DNA of 64,000 bases from Paenibacillus tianjinensis (GTDB taxonomy: Bacteria > Bacillota > Bacilli > Paenibacillales > Paenibacillaceae): positions 6,102,001-6,166,000 of the forward strand of contig NZ_CP070969.1 in NCBI RefSeq assembly GCF_017086365.1, read 5' to 3'. Both the position numbers and the translations under genes were made by a program. Numbering within the stretch: the first letter of the stretch is position 1; each line of letters begins with the position of its first letter. The notes below the pieces were generated by a model. That model ran no database searches, was not told the origin of the DNA, and saw only the letters and a program-made list of their open reading frames with translations. Shown piece by piece: positions 53,179-61,101 of this stretch.

Positions 53179-55539
53179 CTATGCTTCCTGACTCAATCTT
53201 GCTGAATCCAGCGGCAGGATAATCCGTACTTCCAGTCCTTGACCCGGCGCTGACTTGAATGTGATATCACCTTCCAGACTGTTTACCCGTTCTTTGATGC
53301 CCGATAAGCCCATATGGTGATAGGAATCCTGCAATTCCTCCAGCTTGAGCCCGATTCCATTATCTTTATAAGTAAGCAGGATATTGTGATTACCTTCCTG
53401 CCCGAGTGCTATCCTAATGGTGGATGCTTTGGCATGCTTGCTGGCGTTACGCAGCAGCTCCTGGACAATCCGGTAAAGGGTAAGCAGCTGATCGTCATTA
53501 ATATCGGCCGTAAACGTTCCCGGGTGAAAATCAACTACAAAATCAGACCGGATCTGGGCCTGCTCGAACAATCCCCGCAAGGCTTCGACAATCCCCATCT
53601 CCTGAAGCAATGGAGGCCTCAGCTCATTGCAGGTCTCACGGATCTGGTGAATGACATCAAGCAACCCTTCCTTGATATTGTCCAGCTTCTGGTGCAGCTC
53701 CGGTTCCATTTCATGGTCAAGCATAGCCGACTCCAGGTTGCGGTACCAGATCAGCTGGTCCTGAAGTGCGGAGTCATGCAGATCGGAGGCAAGCTTCCGC
53801 CGCTCCTTCTCAGACAGCGTAAAGATTAGCCTGGAAAGCCAAGGCGATGAAGCATTTCCATTCTTTTTGCGGAATTCGGCCTCCAGCTCTTCCACCAGGC
53901 TCTCCACCAAATATAAGTTCTCATAGACAATCGCGCTGTAGTTGGCAAGCGTCCGCAGCCAGGCCAATTCATCCAAATTGTATTTGGTCCGGCTTCCCTT
54001 GTCGTCCAGCCACAGGATATGCAGCCGATTGAGCTTCTTTCCCGCAACGACACCAATTCCGCGTTCCAGACTGAAAATCGTACCCACATCCAGCTTTCCT
54101 GCAGCAGACTGGATAGCGGCGATCAACGAGTCCCGGATACCGTCCAGCGGTTCACTCAGCGACAGCTCCTGCAGCCGGTTCGTATCGACCGTAACAAAAA
54201 CAGCTTTTTTCACCGGCAGCACCTGGTAAATTTCCTGCTCCAGCACCCGTTCCAGATCCGCAAGCTTCATGACGCGCGATATCCTGGCCGAGAAGCGGCC
54301 GAGGCTCCCCTGAAAATTATGCATATCCTTATTCAGGCTTGGCCGCAGCTTCAAATCGGCGTATTCCTTCAGGAACAGCATCAGAATAATAAGCAAATAA
54401 GAAACAAGGAACAGCTGCCCCCATCTAACCCAAAATTGATTATGCTGGGTCAACAGAAGTGAGGCGAGCACTGAAATGGCGATTGTCGGAAAAAAGGCAA
54501 TGCCTGCATAGTAAAAAAAACGGCTCAGCAGAAAATCAACGTCAAACAGCTGCTTCGTCGTGAACATGTACAAATAGACGAAAGGAATAATTAACAGAAA
54601 GATCGCGGAAATTTCCGCCGACATAAACGCCAACCCAAACAATTGCGGAATGGCAAATAAAAAGATAAACGGAGCGAACCCCGAGACATGGCCGATTAAA
54701 ATAAATTTGAACAGGGAACGCATCGGACTGTTCTGTTTGCGATGCAGGGCGAACTTCTGAATCAGCCTAATCACAATATAAATATTGATTCCGGCAAAGT
54801 AGAATAACATCAATCCCGAATTATAATCGCCCAACCTGCTTCTGTAGAACACCCTAGTGATTTCTATGATATTGATGGCGGATATAAGGAGATAGAAAAT
54901 CCGCATAGTGAAGCGGCCTGTAAGCATTTCCTGATAGCTTTCAAGATACAATTTCAGAAACTGAATAAAAAATATGGGGACAGAGGACATAGAAAAATAT
55001 AAGATTATCATCCCCACAGGATTAGCCCGTCCTGAAGAAAAGGAACTGAAGTAGGCCAATCCTATGGATAAGAAGAATAAGATAAGCTGAATCGCCGCCG
55101 GGTCCGACTTCTTCCTGCGGTATATCACGATAGAGAGTCCCGAGAACATCAGTAGCGCCAACCATGGGAATATTAAATGGGTTAACAGCTCGTTTCTGGG
55201 TAATTGCGGGCTAACCTCAAAGGTTACCCGCTTTACTACTCCGTCCGGCCCTGTCCGGTCCAGAGCAATGGATGACGCCTGTTCCAGCGAGTCGAACATA
55301 CGGATCGGATAATAATCCTGCGCCGGCTGGCCATTTACCTCCACGATCTGATCGCCGGTATATATTTTCCCGAACCCCCAATATTTCTGCGGAGAACTCT
55401 CTGATACTATAATCTGCCCCTCATTATTCTCCGTCACCATTACTCCGACATACGGATGAGTGTACACAAAATTGGTGAAATAACCGGTGACCAGAAACAA
55501 CAGCAGGATACAAACCGTAATCTTCAGACGATGTTTCAA
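53179..55539 (-). CDS. comP: ComP membrane histidine kinase, pheromone receptor
   Basis: A 786-residue kinase of the size of Bacillus ComP. A transmembrane helix (about 7-27) is followed by a PDZ-like extracytoplasmic domain (VGVMVTENNEGQIIV, GDQIVEVNGQPAQDY) and about seven further helices up to residue 395. A GAF-like linker leads to the HisKA_3 domain with His588 in RKLASDLHDSALQDQL and an ATPase domain with ELLRNASKHAKA and KDNGIGL. It should sense extracellular modified ComX and phosphorylate ComA. It lies 41 bases downstream of comX. Confidence 0.9.
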   Translation of the reverse strand: MKHRLKITVCILLLFLVTGYFTNFVYTHPYVGVMVTENNEGQIIVSESSPQKYWGFGKIYTGDQIVEVNGQPAQDYYPIRMFDSLEQASSIALDRTGPDGVVKRVTFEVSPQLPRNELLTHLIFPWLALLMFSGLSIVIYRRKKSDPAAIQLILFFLSIGLAYFSSFSSGRANPVGMIILYFSMSSVPIFFIQFLKLYLESYQEMLTGRFTMRIFYLLISAINIIEITRVFYRSRLGDYNSGLMLFYFAGINIYIVIRLIQKFALHRKQNSPMRSLFKFILIGHVSGFAPFIFLFAIPQLFGLAFMSAEISAIFLLIIPFVYLYMFTTKQLFDVDFLLSRFFYYAGIAFFPTIAISVLASLLLTQHNQFWVRWGQLFLVSYLLIILMLFLKEYADLKLRPSLNKDMHNFQGSLGRFSARISRVMKLADLERVLEQEIYQVLPVKKAVFVTVDTNRLQELSLSEPLDGIRDSLIAAIQSAAGKLDVGTIFSLERGIGVVAGKKLNRLHILWLDDKGSRTKYNLDELAWLRTLANYSAIVYENLYLVESLVEELEAEFRKKNGNASSPWLSRLIFTLSEKERRKLASDLHDSALQDQLIWYRNLESAMLDHEMEPELHQKLDNIKEGLLDVIHQIRETCNELRPPLLQEMGIVEALRGLFEQAQIRSDFVVDFHPGTFTADINDDQLLTLYRIVQELLRNASKHAKASTIRIALGQEGNHNILLTYKDNGIGLKLEELQDSYHHMGLSGIKERVNSLEGDITFKSAPGQGLEVRIILPLDSARLSQEA

Positions 55540-55580
55540 TATAGTCCCTCTCTATCTATTGAGTTACAACATTTTATAGT

Positions 55581-55757
55581 TTAGCCCCAGAGTCCAATAC
55601 GCATCGGATTCTCGGTCATCTCATCTTTTGCTTTGAGTACATCCATAAGTGCTCTCTGCTCCAATGCGCTCATACCCGCCAATTGGAGTTGCCCCCGATT
55701 GCCATTCATCCATTCTCCGGAGTTGCTCATCATATTCTGGAACATTTCTTTTACCAT
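55581..55757 (-). CDS. comX: ComX pheromone precursor
   Basis: A 58-residue peptide with GGAGGG seven bases before the ATG at 55757. It has no signal peptide, a helical middle (SALEQRALMDVLKAKDEM) and the C-terminal ENPMRIGLWG with a Trp at position 57. ComX precursors carry an isoprenylated Trp within the last few residues, and the mature pheromone is a short C-terminal peptide. The only other Trp is residue 16. It sits between comQ and comP exactly as in known comQXPA loci. An in-frame GTG at 55772 would lengthen it by five residues but overlaps the ribosome site. Confidence 0.88.
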   Translation of the reverse strand: MVKEMFQNMMSNSGEWMNGNRGQLQLAGMSALEQRALMDVLKAKDEMTENPMRIGLWG

Positions 55758-55783
55758 TCCAAATCCCTCCACTTGGATTGTTG

Positions 55784-55804
55784 TTAAGAGATTATTTCTC
55801 TTAA
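55784..55804 (-). promoter_or_regulatory. Palindrome in the comX leader
   Basis: TTAAGAG-N7-CTCTTAA, a 7-bp inverted repeat lying between the putative comX promoter and its ribosome site. It would overlap or just follow the start of transcription, so it could be an operator or a leader hairpin. Confidence 0.4.
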
Positions 55805-55808
55805 TCCC

Positions 55809-55837
55809 AATATACAGGCCATTTCAGAGAATGGAAA
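55809..55837 (-). promoter_or_regulatory. Candidate internal promoter of comX
   Basis: On the minus strand TTTCCA (55837-55832) and TATATT (55814-55809) are separated by exactly 17 bases. Both boxes are imperfect. A promoter between comQ and comX would allow comX expression apart from comQ. Confidence 0.35.
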
Positions 55838-55870
55838 CGATAACCAGTCCAGTATTTCACGCAAATCGAA

Positions 55871-55907
55871 TTGCGGTATGTTGCGTGGTAGAACTGCAAA
55901 ATTGCGG
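55871..55907. promoter_or_regulatory. Candidate ComA half-sites upstream of comX
   Basis: TTGCGG at 55871, TTGCGT at 55881, CTGCAA at 55894 and TTGCGG at 55902. The TTGCG starts are 10 and 21 bases apart, one and two helical turns, so they face one side of the helix. TTGCGG is the half-site of the Bacillus ComA box (TTGCGG-N4-CCGCAA). The full inverted arrangement is not present here, so the claim is tentative. A further CCGCAA lies upstream of comQ at 56879-56884. Confidence 0.45.
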
Positions 55908-55923
55908 TGCGTATTCCTAGCAT

Positions 55924-56844
55924 TTATTCGGCAAAGGATAACATCATATCTTTCCAGTAAGGGGTAGGGTTCAGCTGCTCGACATATTCCAGATAACGAT
56001 AATAATGCGTCCTCATCCGAAAAGAGGTGTAGATCAGGGTACCCGTCGAGGCGATAATCTGCTCCAGCTCCTGCCGGCGATCCGCCACATCTGCGAAATC
56101 AAGCCTGCCCTCAAAATAATCGGTGATCCACTCCTCCTCACCGGCTACGGCCTCCAGCAAATATAATGTCGGCAGCGTCTTTTTCCGGTTCAGGAAATCA
56201 TTTTTGTCGTCCCAATTCAGCAGATCCCGGATATCATTTTTGATCTGGGCGGCGATTCCCAGCTCCTCCGCATATCGTTTAACTTCCTCGCGCCATTCTC
56301 CCGTTGCCAGGACCGTACCGATCATGGCCGCGGTAACCAGCAGCGCTGCCGATTTTTGCGTTACCATCCGGATATAATCCTCTTCCGTCTGCACATTGTT
56401 AACCAAATCCGTCATCTGCCCGTTCACCGCCGTAATGATCCCCTGATGGATGAGCTGAGCTGCCAGTTGCCGCCGTTCGGCTGAGAAACCGGTAGACAGC
56501 ATCATCTGGCCAGACAGGGACAGCATGCCTATGCCTATATTTAAGGCGATTCCCGGGGGAAGCTGGTTCCAGGCCATTTTGCCGTTATCCTGATCCTGAA
56601 TATCATCAATAATATCCAGACTCAGAATCATTAGTTCAACCGCTGCAGCCGCTTTGTAGATATCCTTCATATCCTCGCCTTTGAACATCCGGTAATGAAG
56701 CACCGTCATTTTGCCGAAGAGCATCGCTTCCTGCAGTTTATCTTCAAGACATGCCAAGGCATGTCCGTAGAGCTCCGGAACACTGAAATAGCATCTCAGG
56801 GCCTCCCGCAGCTCCGACTCCAGTCTATCCACCAATTGCTCCAC
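55924..56844 (-). CDS. comQ: ComQ isoprenyl transferase
   Basis: A 306-residue polyprenyl-synthase-fold enzyme. The first aspartate-rich motif is DDIQD at residues 80-84; the second is NDIRD at 203-207, with Asn in place of the first Asp, as may occur in ComQ-like enzymes. GQMTDL and KSAALLVTA segments fit the fold. ComQ attaches a farnesyl or geranyl group to the Trp of ComX. A GTG at 56844 preceded by GGGGGGAC is the likely start. It is the first gene of comQXPA and follows a GntR regulator's terminator. Confidence 0.9.
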   Translation of the reverse strand: MEQLVDRLESELREALRCYFSVPELYGHALACLEDKLQEAMLFGKMTVLHYRMFKGEDMKDIYKAAAAVELMILSLDIIDDIQDQDNGKMAWNQLPPGIALNIGIGMLSLSGQMMLSTGFSAERRQLAAQLIHQGIITAVNGQMTDLVNNVQTEEDYIRMVTQKSAALLVTAAMIGTVLATGEWREEVKRYAEELGIAAQIKNDIRDLLNWDDKNDFLNRKKTLPTLYLLEAVAGEEEWITDYFEGRLDFADVADRRQELEQIIASTGTLIYTSFRMRTHYYRYLEYVEQLNPTPYWKDMMLSFAE

Positions 56845-56944
56845 TCTCTGTCCCCCCGCCTCATCATCATTAAAAAACCCGCAATATAATATATTCCATA
56901 TCTATAAAATATCACCTTCCGTATTAATGATGAAAATATAAAAA

Positions 56945-56983
56945 AAGCCGGCTCCACCTCCTAGTCAGGGGGTAAGCCGGCTT
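56945..56983 (-). terminator. Terminator of the GntR/TOMM transcript
   Basis: AGCCGGCT arms (56946-56953 and 56975-56982) around an inner CCACCTCC/GGGGGT helix, followed on the minus strand by seven T. It separates the TOMM-side genes from comQ. Confidence 0.85.
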
Positions 56984-56985
56984 AT

Positions 56986-57384
56986 CTAGACCTCTCTCGT
57001 AGGGCCGCTTCGCAGCTGATCATCAAGCATAAACACAATTTCTTCATCGGGCATGCCGTACAGCCGCCCCAATCTAACAGCTTCGGCGAGATTGTGTTCA
57101 ACCTGCACCCGACATAAGTCACGGACATCCTCAATCGAATCTGCTTTGACAAAGGTGCCGATTCCTCTTCGTACCGATAGCAGCCCTTCCCGCTCCAGAT
57201 CGGCATACACCCGGCGGACAGTCACCAGGCTGCAGGCCAATTGCTCTGCTAATTCCCGTAATGACGGCAGGGGTTCGCCATCCGGCAGTATTCCGCCGGC
57301 AATCAGATGGCGAAGCTGTTCCCGGATTTGCACATAGATCGGCTCACTGGATTGCGGTGCTAACGATATCGGCAAATATCTCAT
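56986..57384 (-). CDS. GntR-family regulator (YtrA/YhcF type)
   Basis: A 132-residue short GntR protein: winged helix (PIYVQIREQLRHLIAGGILPDGEPLPSLRELAEQ, CSLVTVRRVYADLEREGLL, VRRGIGTFV) and a short helical tail. YtrA-type regulators usually repress neighbouring ABC-transporter genes and answer to cell-envelope-active peptides. It is 30 bases downstream of the DUF4177 remnant and on the strand of the TOMM genes, so it is a candidate cluster repressor. Confidence 0.88.
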   Translation of the reverse strand: MRYLPISLAPQSSEPIYVQIREQLRHLIAGGILPDGEPLPSLRELAEQLACSLVTVRRVYADLEREGLLSVRRGIGTFVKADSIEDVRDLCRVQVEHNLAEAVRLGRLYGMPDEEIVFMLDDQLRSGPTREV

Positions 57385-57414
57385 TCTTCCTCGCTCCCCG
57401 CTCTGCTGTCCGCG

Positions 57415-57507
57415 TTACTTGGCCCGGACTTCCCGTTCAAAAATCAGCTCGAAGTAATTCGCCGTCCCGAAGCCCTAATCAATTCTCACAAACTGGTATT
57501 CAAGCAT
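57415..57507 (-). pseudogene. DUF4177-like gene remnant with internal deletion and stop
   Basis: Two bases after the SagB-like stop, an ATG with GGAGGAG upstream starts MLEYQFVRID, then TAG, and the same frame goes on as GFGTANYFELIFEREVRAK to a TAA. The first part matches the start and the second the end of small DUF4177 proteins (about 55-65 aa), so the central part seems deleted. As read, it makes a 10-residue peptide. Function unknown; TAG readthrough would give 30 residues. Confidence 0.55.
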
Positions 57508-57509
57508 CC

Positions 57510-58298
57510 CTACTTCTCCTCCCGGTATATGAGACTGGCCAAGATCACATCGTAATATCCGTCAAGTCCAAGCAGCTCGTGGGCGGCCTTATCATAAAAG
57601 GTCATGACCGGAACAAGCGGCACCCCCTGTTCCTGGGACAAGGAGACCAGACGCTCTGTCCACCGGCCGCCCTCAAGCAAGGAGAGCCGGTATCCGCGTT
57701 CTCCGAACAGCCGGTTGCTCCGCTGCAGATTGGCAGAGATAAAGACAGCCAAATCCCCGTCGCGAACGTCTAGTTCTGTTGTAAACAGGAGCTGCACCCA
57801 GCCGGAGTCCGCTTCTTCTTTGACATAATCGACAAAATGCCCGGAAGGACTGCAATAAAAAACCTCATACCGGCCGCTAACCCGGTTCTTGGATACAAAA
57901 TATAAATCAAGCGAGTCCAGCTGCTCTGCCGTCCCCCATTGCTGTAAATGCCCGTAATCCCAAAACGGCAGCCTGGAGTCATTCCCTTGGGCTATCCCTG
58001 CAGCAAGCTTCGCCATCACCGGATGCTTCTGCGGATCGATTCTCTCCAGCCCGGTCCGCTCTGCGCCGAAATACCGCTTGGCCGGAGTGACCGCCCCGTT
58101 CATCTGTGTAAACAGATTGCGCAGCATTTTCATTCTTGCCCGGGTGAGCACCTCGAGCTGCGGATAATGATTAGAGTTCTGATGATAGGTCATCGCCAGA
58201 TGCTCGTCATTGATATCCTGGTCTGATCTCCAGTCCATATATTTGATTGGCATGCATGACACATCCTTCTTCTCGTTATAAGAGCCGCTGTACGTCAT
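57510..58298 (-). CDS. SagB-like FMN dehydrogenase domain protein
   Basis: A 262-residue protein resembling the SagB-type nitroreductases of TOMM clusters. Visible features are TYHQNSN near the N-terminus (the YHxxS motif), RYEVFYCSPSGHFVDYV, and ERGYRLSLLEGGRWTERLVSLSQEQG with LLGLDGYYDVILASLIY at the end, as in SagB. Such enzymes oxidise azolines to aromatic azoles with FMN. The fold core is divergent. Its ATG overlaps the YcaO stop (ATGA); a second ATG at 58253 has a better ribosome site (AAGGA). Confidence 0.7.
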   Translation of the reverse strand: MTYSGSYNEKKDVSCMPIKYMDWRSDQDINDEHLAMTYHQNSNHYPQLEVLTRARMKMLRNLFTQMNGAVTPAKRYFGAERTGLERIDPQKHPVMAKLAAGIAQGNDSRLPFWDYGHLQQWGTAEQLDSLDLYFVSKNRVSGRYEVFYCSPSGHFVDYVKEEADSGWVQLLFTTELDVRDGDLAVFISANLQRSNRLFGERGYRLSLLEGGRWTERLVSLSQEQGVPLVPVMTFYDKAAHELLGLDGYYDVILASLIYREEK

Positions 58299-59668
58299 GG
58301 AAACGGATGTGGGCTGCAGTTCAACTGCTGCGGTGAGATGGCGCCGGCCCGCAGTCCCAGCTTCACCGGCGTCTCATAGATCCGCTTGCTGGTGATCAGC
58401 CTTTCATTCTCGCTGCGAGGCAGCTGGACCGTCCCCGGAACAATCATTTTAACGACATGCATCCCCAGTTCCCGCACATCGTCTGTGGTTAGATCAACGC
58501 ACAGCACTTCCAAACCCTGCTTGGCAAATTGATTCACAAGATACTCAAGCTGCTCCGCCTCACTACCTTCAGAGATCGGGGACGGGGGCGGCACGCTTCT
58601 TACCGCAGAGGAAGCAGCGGTAAACATCAGCTCCTCATAGGCAAAGGGCTGTTCATAGTACGGCAGCCTCAGACCGTAATCAGTGACCTGATGCGGCAGA
58701 AGCGACGGGATGCTCTTGGAATAGATCTGCATCTTGTTGCCGATGAACAGCTGGCTGATCTCCATCAGCGCCTTACCGATTGCGCCTTCCATCGACAGTC
58801 TCGCCGAGCCGCCGACCGATACTTTACCGTCCCGGGTCATAAGCAGCCCGAATACAGAGGGAATGCCGAGGTCACTGGTCGTATCCATAACCGTAAGCTC
58901 AAACCTGTTCCGGTCCAGCAGCTCCTGAAACGGACGGGCAATGGCCGAATGGCGGATGTCCAGCCGCGGCAGAGACAGCGAGTTATACCACATGATCATA
59001 AAAGCATCCCGCTCAATGATCTCCAGCAAGCCGCTAATCATCGCCTGCTCAAGCGTCGCCCCGGCAGCAGAACCAGTCATCAGGCCGAAGCAAATGGCTT
59101 CTTCCTCTGCGCTCTGGGGGAGATAGGCGTCCCAGGCGACAGCCGCAGGCACCCATTTCCGCTTGTTCGCGGTGAGGCTGTACCCCTCAACCCAGCGTAC
59201 CCGGGTATGCTCGGTAAATGGCCGGTACGGGAACTGCCATTGCTCATATTGCTCCTTCGTGAAGAGCGGCAGCTCATCCGGATGGAGCGCGCGATCCCCC
59301 AGCTCCTGCCAGGACGCCAGCTGCAGGCGCTCCGGGATAACATAAGCAGCGCAGTAGCGTTCGATTGCTTCTGCAACGGCCGACACACTTGCTTCCTCCA
59401 GCGTAAATCCCATTCCGCTGGCAAAAAAATCAATCAGGCCATGCTGGCCTTCCGCCAAAAATTTCGGATTGGCGGGGGCAGCAAGGCTTAAGTATAACGC
59501 CGGATCTCCGGGATCCGGGCTTATATTCATCAAGCCCTTTACCATTCCCCCATGGGGGCTGATGGCCTTGCGCAGGTAATCCGGCAGAGTATCCTGCCTG
59601 CCGGGAAAGGACTCAGCATAGCCGCCGGCTGAGCTCCCTCCCGAGCGGCTTACCAGCCGGCGGCTCAT
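58295..59668 (-). CDS. YcaO cyclodehydratase of a TOMM cluster
   Basis: A 457-residue YcaO protein: SAVAEAIERYCAAYV, GLMTGSAAGATLEQAMISGLLEIIERDAF, SARLSMEGAIGKALMEISQ and the terminal NCSPHPFP. The last five residues PHPFP are the PxPxP motif at the C-terminus of azoline-forming YcaO enzymes. These use ATP to turn Cys, Ser or Thr of a precursor peptide into azolines. Its ATG overlaps the stop of the E1-like gene (ATGA) and its stop overlaps SagB, so the three are translated together. Confidence 0.92.
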   Translation of the reverse strand: MSRRLVSRSGGSSAGGYAESFPGRQDTLPDYLRKAISPHGGMVKGLMNISPDPGDPALYLSLAAPANPKFLAEGQHGLIDFFASGMGFTLEEASVSAVAEAIERYCAAYVIPERLQLASWQELGDRALHPDELPLFTKEQYEQWQFPYRPFTEHTRVRWVEGYSLTANKRKWVPAAVAWDAYLPQSAEEEAICFGLMTGSAAGATLEQAMISGLLEIIERDAFMIMWYNSLSLPRLDIRHSAIARPFQELLDRNRFELTVMDTTSDLGIPSVFGLLMTRDGKVSVGGSARLSMEGAIGKALMEISQLFIGNKMQIYSKSIPSLLPHQVTDYGLRLPYYEQPFAYEELMFTAASSAVRSVPPPSPISEGSEAEQLEYLVNQFAKQGLEVLCVDLTTDDVRELGMHVVKMIVPGTVQLPRSENERLITSKRIYETPVKLGLRAGAISPQQLNCSPHPFP

Positions 59669-60252
59669 GATTCAAGCACCAGCCCGGCTTCGCGCCAGGG
59701 CTGCGCGGCAAGCCTCGGCTCATGTCTCATGCCGCAGCAGGGGCAGGTTGGGAGTTTATATACGGGATTAATCTCTCCCTGCAGATGAAAGGCATCGAAA
59801 TCAAGCACATGGCCCAAAGACAACGGCGGAAAGCTGCTGGTGTGGCGTGAGATCCATTTTGCCGCCTCTGTTGCAATGATGCCGCTCAGCACCGACCAGG
59901 ACAAGTCGAAGATGGCGTTTCGCGGCTCCAGGGGTCTCATGCCGTGGGAGCGTTCCCGGCGCAGGACGCATTCATAGCATGCCGAGCAGCCGGGAATGAG
60001 AATGGGGCCGATTCTTCCGGCGGAATGCGAGAATCTGACGGGCAGCCAGGTGATGTGATGCTCCAGCGCATAGCGGTTGAAGTCTTCCCCCCATTGCTCT
60101 GCCTGCAGCACAATGACGAGCTCCGCATCTGCACTTACCTCCGAAAATTGATTCACCTTATTGACCTGAACACCGAGTCCGCTGAGCAGCGCCTCGATGG
60201 GGTCCCCGGAATTGATGCCGTCTTCAGTGCACAAGATCGTGATCTTGCTCAT
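59665..60252 (-). CDS. E1-like/TOMM leader-peptide-binding protein, short
   Basis: A 195-residue protein. Cys89, Cys92 and Cys95 in PGCSACYECVLRR and Cys170, Cys172, Cys173 in LPTCPCCGM form a probable zinc site as in SagC/E1-like partners of YcaO. The chain lacks most of the N-terminal leader-binding (RRE) region of full SagC-type proteins. The ATG at 60252 is favoured over a TTG at 60279; AGAGGCGG lies upstream. It overlaps the methyltransferase 3' end by 29 bases. Confidence 0.75.
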   Translation of the reverse strand: MSKITILCTEDGINSGDPIEALLSGLGVQVNKVNQFSEVSADAELVIVLQAEQWGEDFNRYALEHHITWLPVRFSHSAGRIGPILIPGCSACYECVLRRERSHGMRPLEPRNAIFDLSWSVLSGIIATEAAKWISRHTSSFPPLSLGHVLDFDAFHLQGEINPVYKLPTCPCCGMRHEPRLAAQPWREAGLVLES

Positions 60253-61075
60253 ACGAATCCGCCTCTCTCTCCAGGACAAGACATCTCACATTCTCGTCGC
60301 CTTCCAGTTTGTACATATGCGACTCTGCAATGCGGAACGCAGACTCTTCAATCGCCTGCAGAATAGCCTCTTCAGCAAAAAACTTTTTGAAGGTAGAACC
60401 GAAAATCCGTTTGGTCTCCCCGTTCTGGATCACTTCGGCATAAAAATTCATAACGGCGCTCTGCTGCTGCAGGTTCTCCTCTTCCCCGATCAGGACGAAT
60501 TGCTTGTGGTCAGGACCCAGGTTGAGCGTAACACTATTAATTCTTCCGCCGCGGTAATCGGAATTGTGGCTCTGATTAGACAGCACATAATCGAAAATGA
60601 ACCGTCCACCCGGCTCCAGATGCCGCTCTACCGTCCCCAGCATCCGCTTGAAATCATGTAATTCTCTCAGCAGACTGATACTTGTAGCAGACAGCACAAT
60701 CAGCGGAAACCGTTCACCCAGCTTGAAATCCGTCATATCACCCTGCACCGTCTCAATCCGGCTGCTTAACCGGGCAGGCAACTGGGCCTGCTTCTTCCGG
60801 CAAATCTTCAGCATGTCTTCAGACAGGTCCAAGCCGGTTACACTGAATCCGCGGTTGGCCAGATGCATTAATATTCTGCCAGACCCGCAGGCAAGCTCGA
60901 GTACCTTGCGCCCTTCCGCCAGCTTCCCCGCCTGCTCCAGAATGAGTGCAATATCATAATCCGTCCGGCCGGTAACCGCCTCGTAAAATTCAGAATAATA
61001 GCCCTCGTACAGATCAAAATCAACACTGCCCGGCATATTCAAATTACGCAATTCCTGAAAAACTCCGAAATACAT
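60224..61075 (-). CDS. Class I SAM-dependent methyltransferase
   Basis: A 283-residue methyltransferase with motif I VLELACGSGRILMHLA, TGLDLSEDML, and MTDFKLGERFPLIVLSATSISLL. The second half is a mixed beta domain with no clear family. AGGAGG lies ten bases before the ATG. In plantazolicin-type TOMM clusters such enzymes modify the peptide's N-terminus, so a tailoring role is likely by position. Confidence 0.88.
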   Translation of the reverse strand: MYFGVFQELRNLNMPGSVDFDLYEGYYSEFYEAVTGRTDYDIALILEQAGKLAEGRKVLELACGSGRILMHLANRGFSVTGLDLSEDMLKICRKKQAQLPARLSSRIETVQGDMTDFKLGERFPLIVLSATSISLLRELHDFKRMLGTVERHLEPGGRFIFDYVLSNQSHNSDYRGGRINSVTLNLGPDHKQFVLIGEEENLQQQSAVMNFYAEVIQNGETKRIFGSTFKKFFAEEAILQAIEESAFRIAESHMYKLEGDENVRCLVLEREADSYEQDHDLVH

Positions 61076-61101
61076 GGGCTTCTGCCTCCTTCATTTGCAG
61101 T

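Noticed and set aside
55758..55923. Short reading frames (up to 12 codons) between comQ and comX as a possible extra peptide
   Set aside because: None has a ribosome site, and the stretch is better explained as promoter and regulator sites.
58529..59491. A 320-codon plus-strand frame opposite the YcaO gene
   Set aside because: It is antisense to a well-supported enzyme and its composition (Arg, Gln, His) is that of a mirror frame. It was also considered as the missing peptide precursor and dismissed because of its size.
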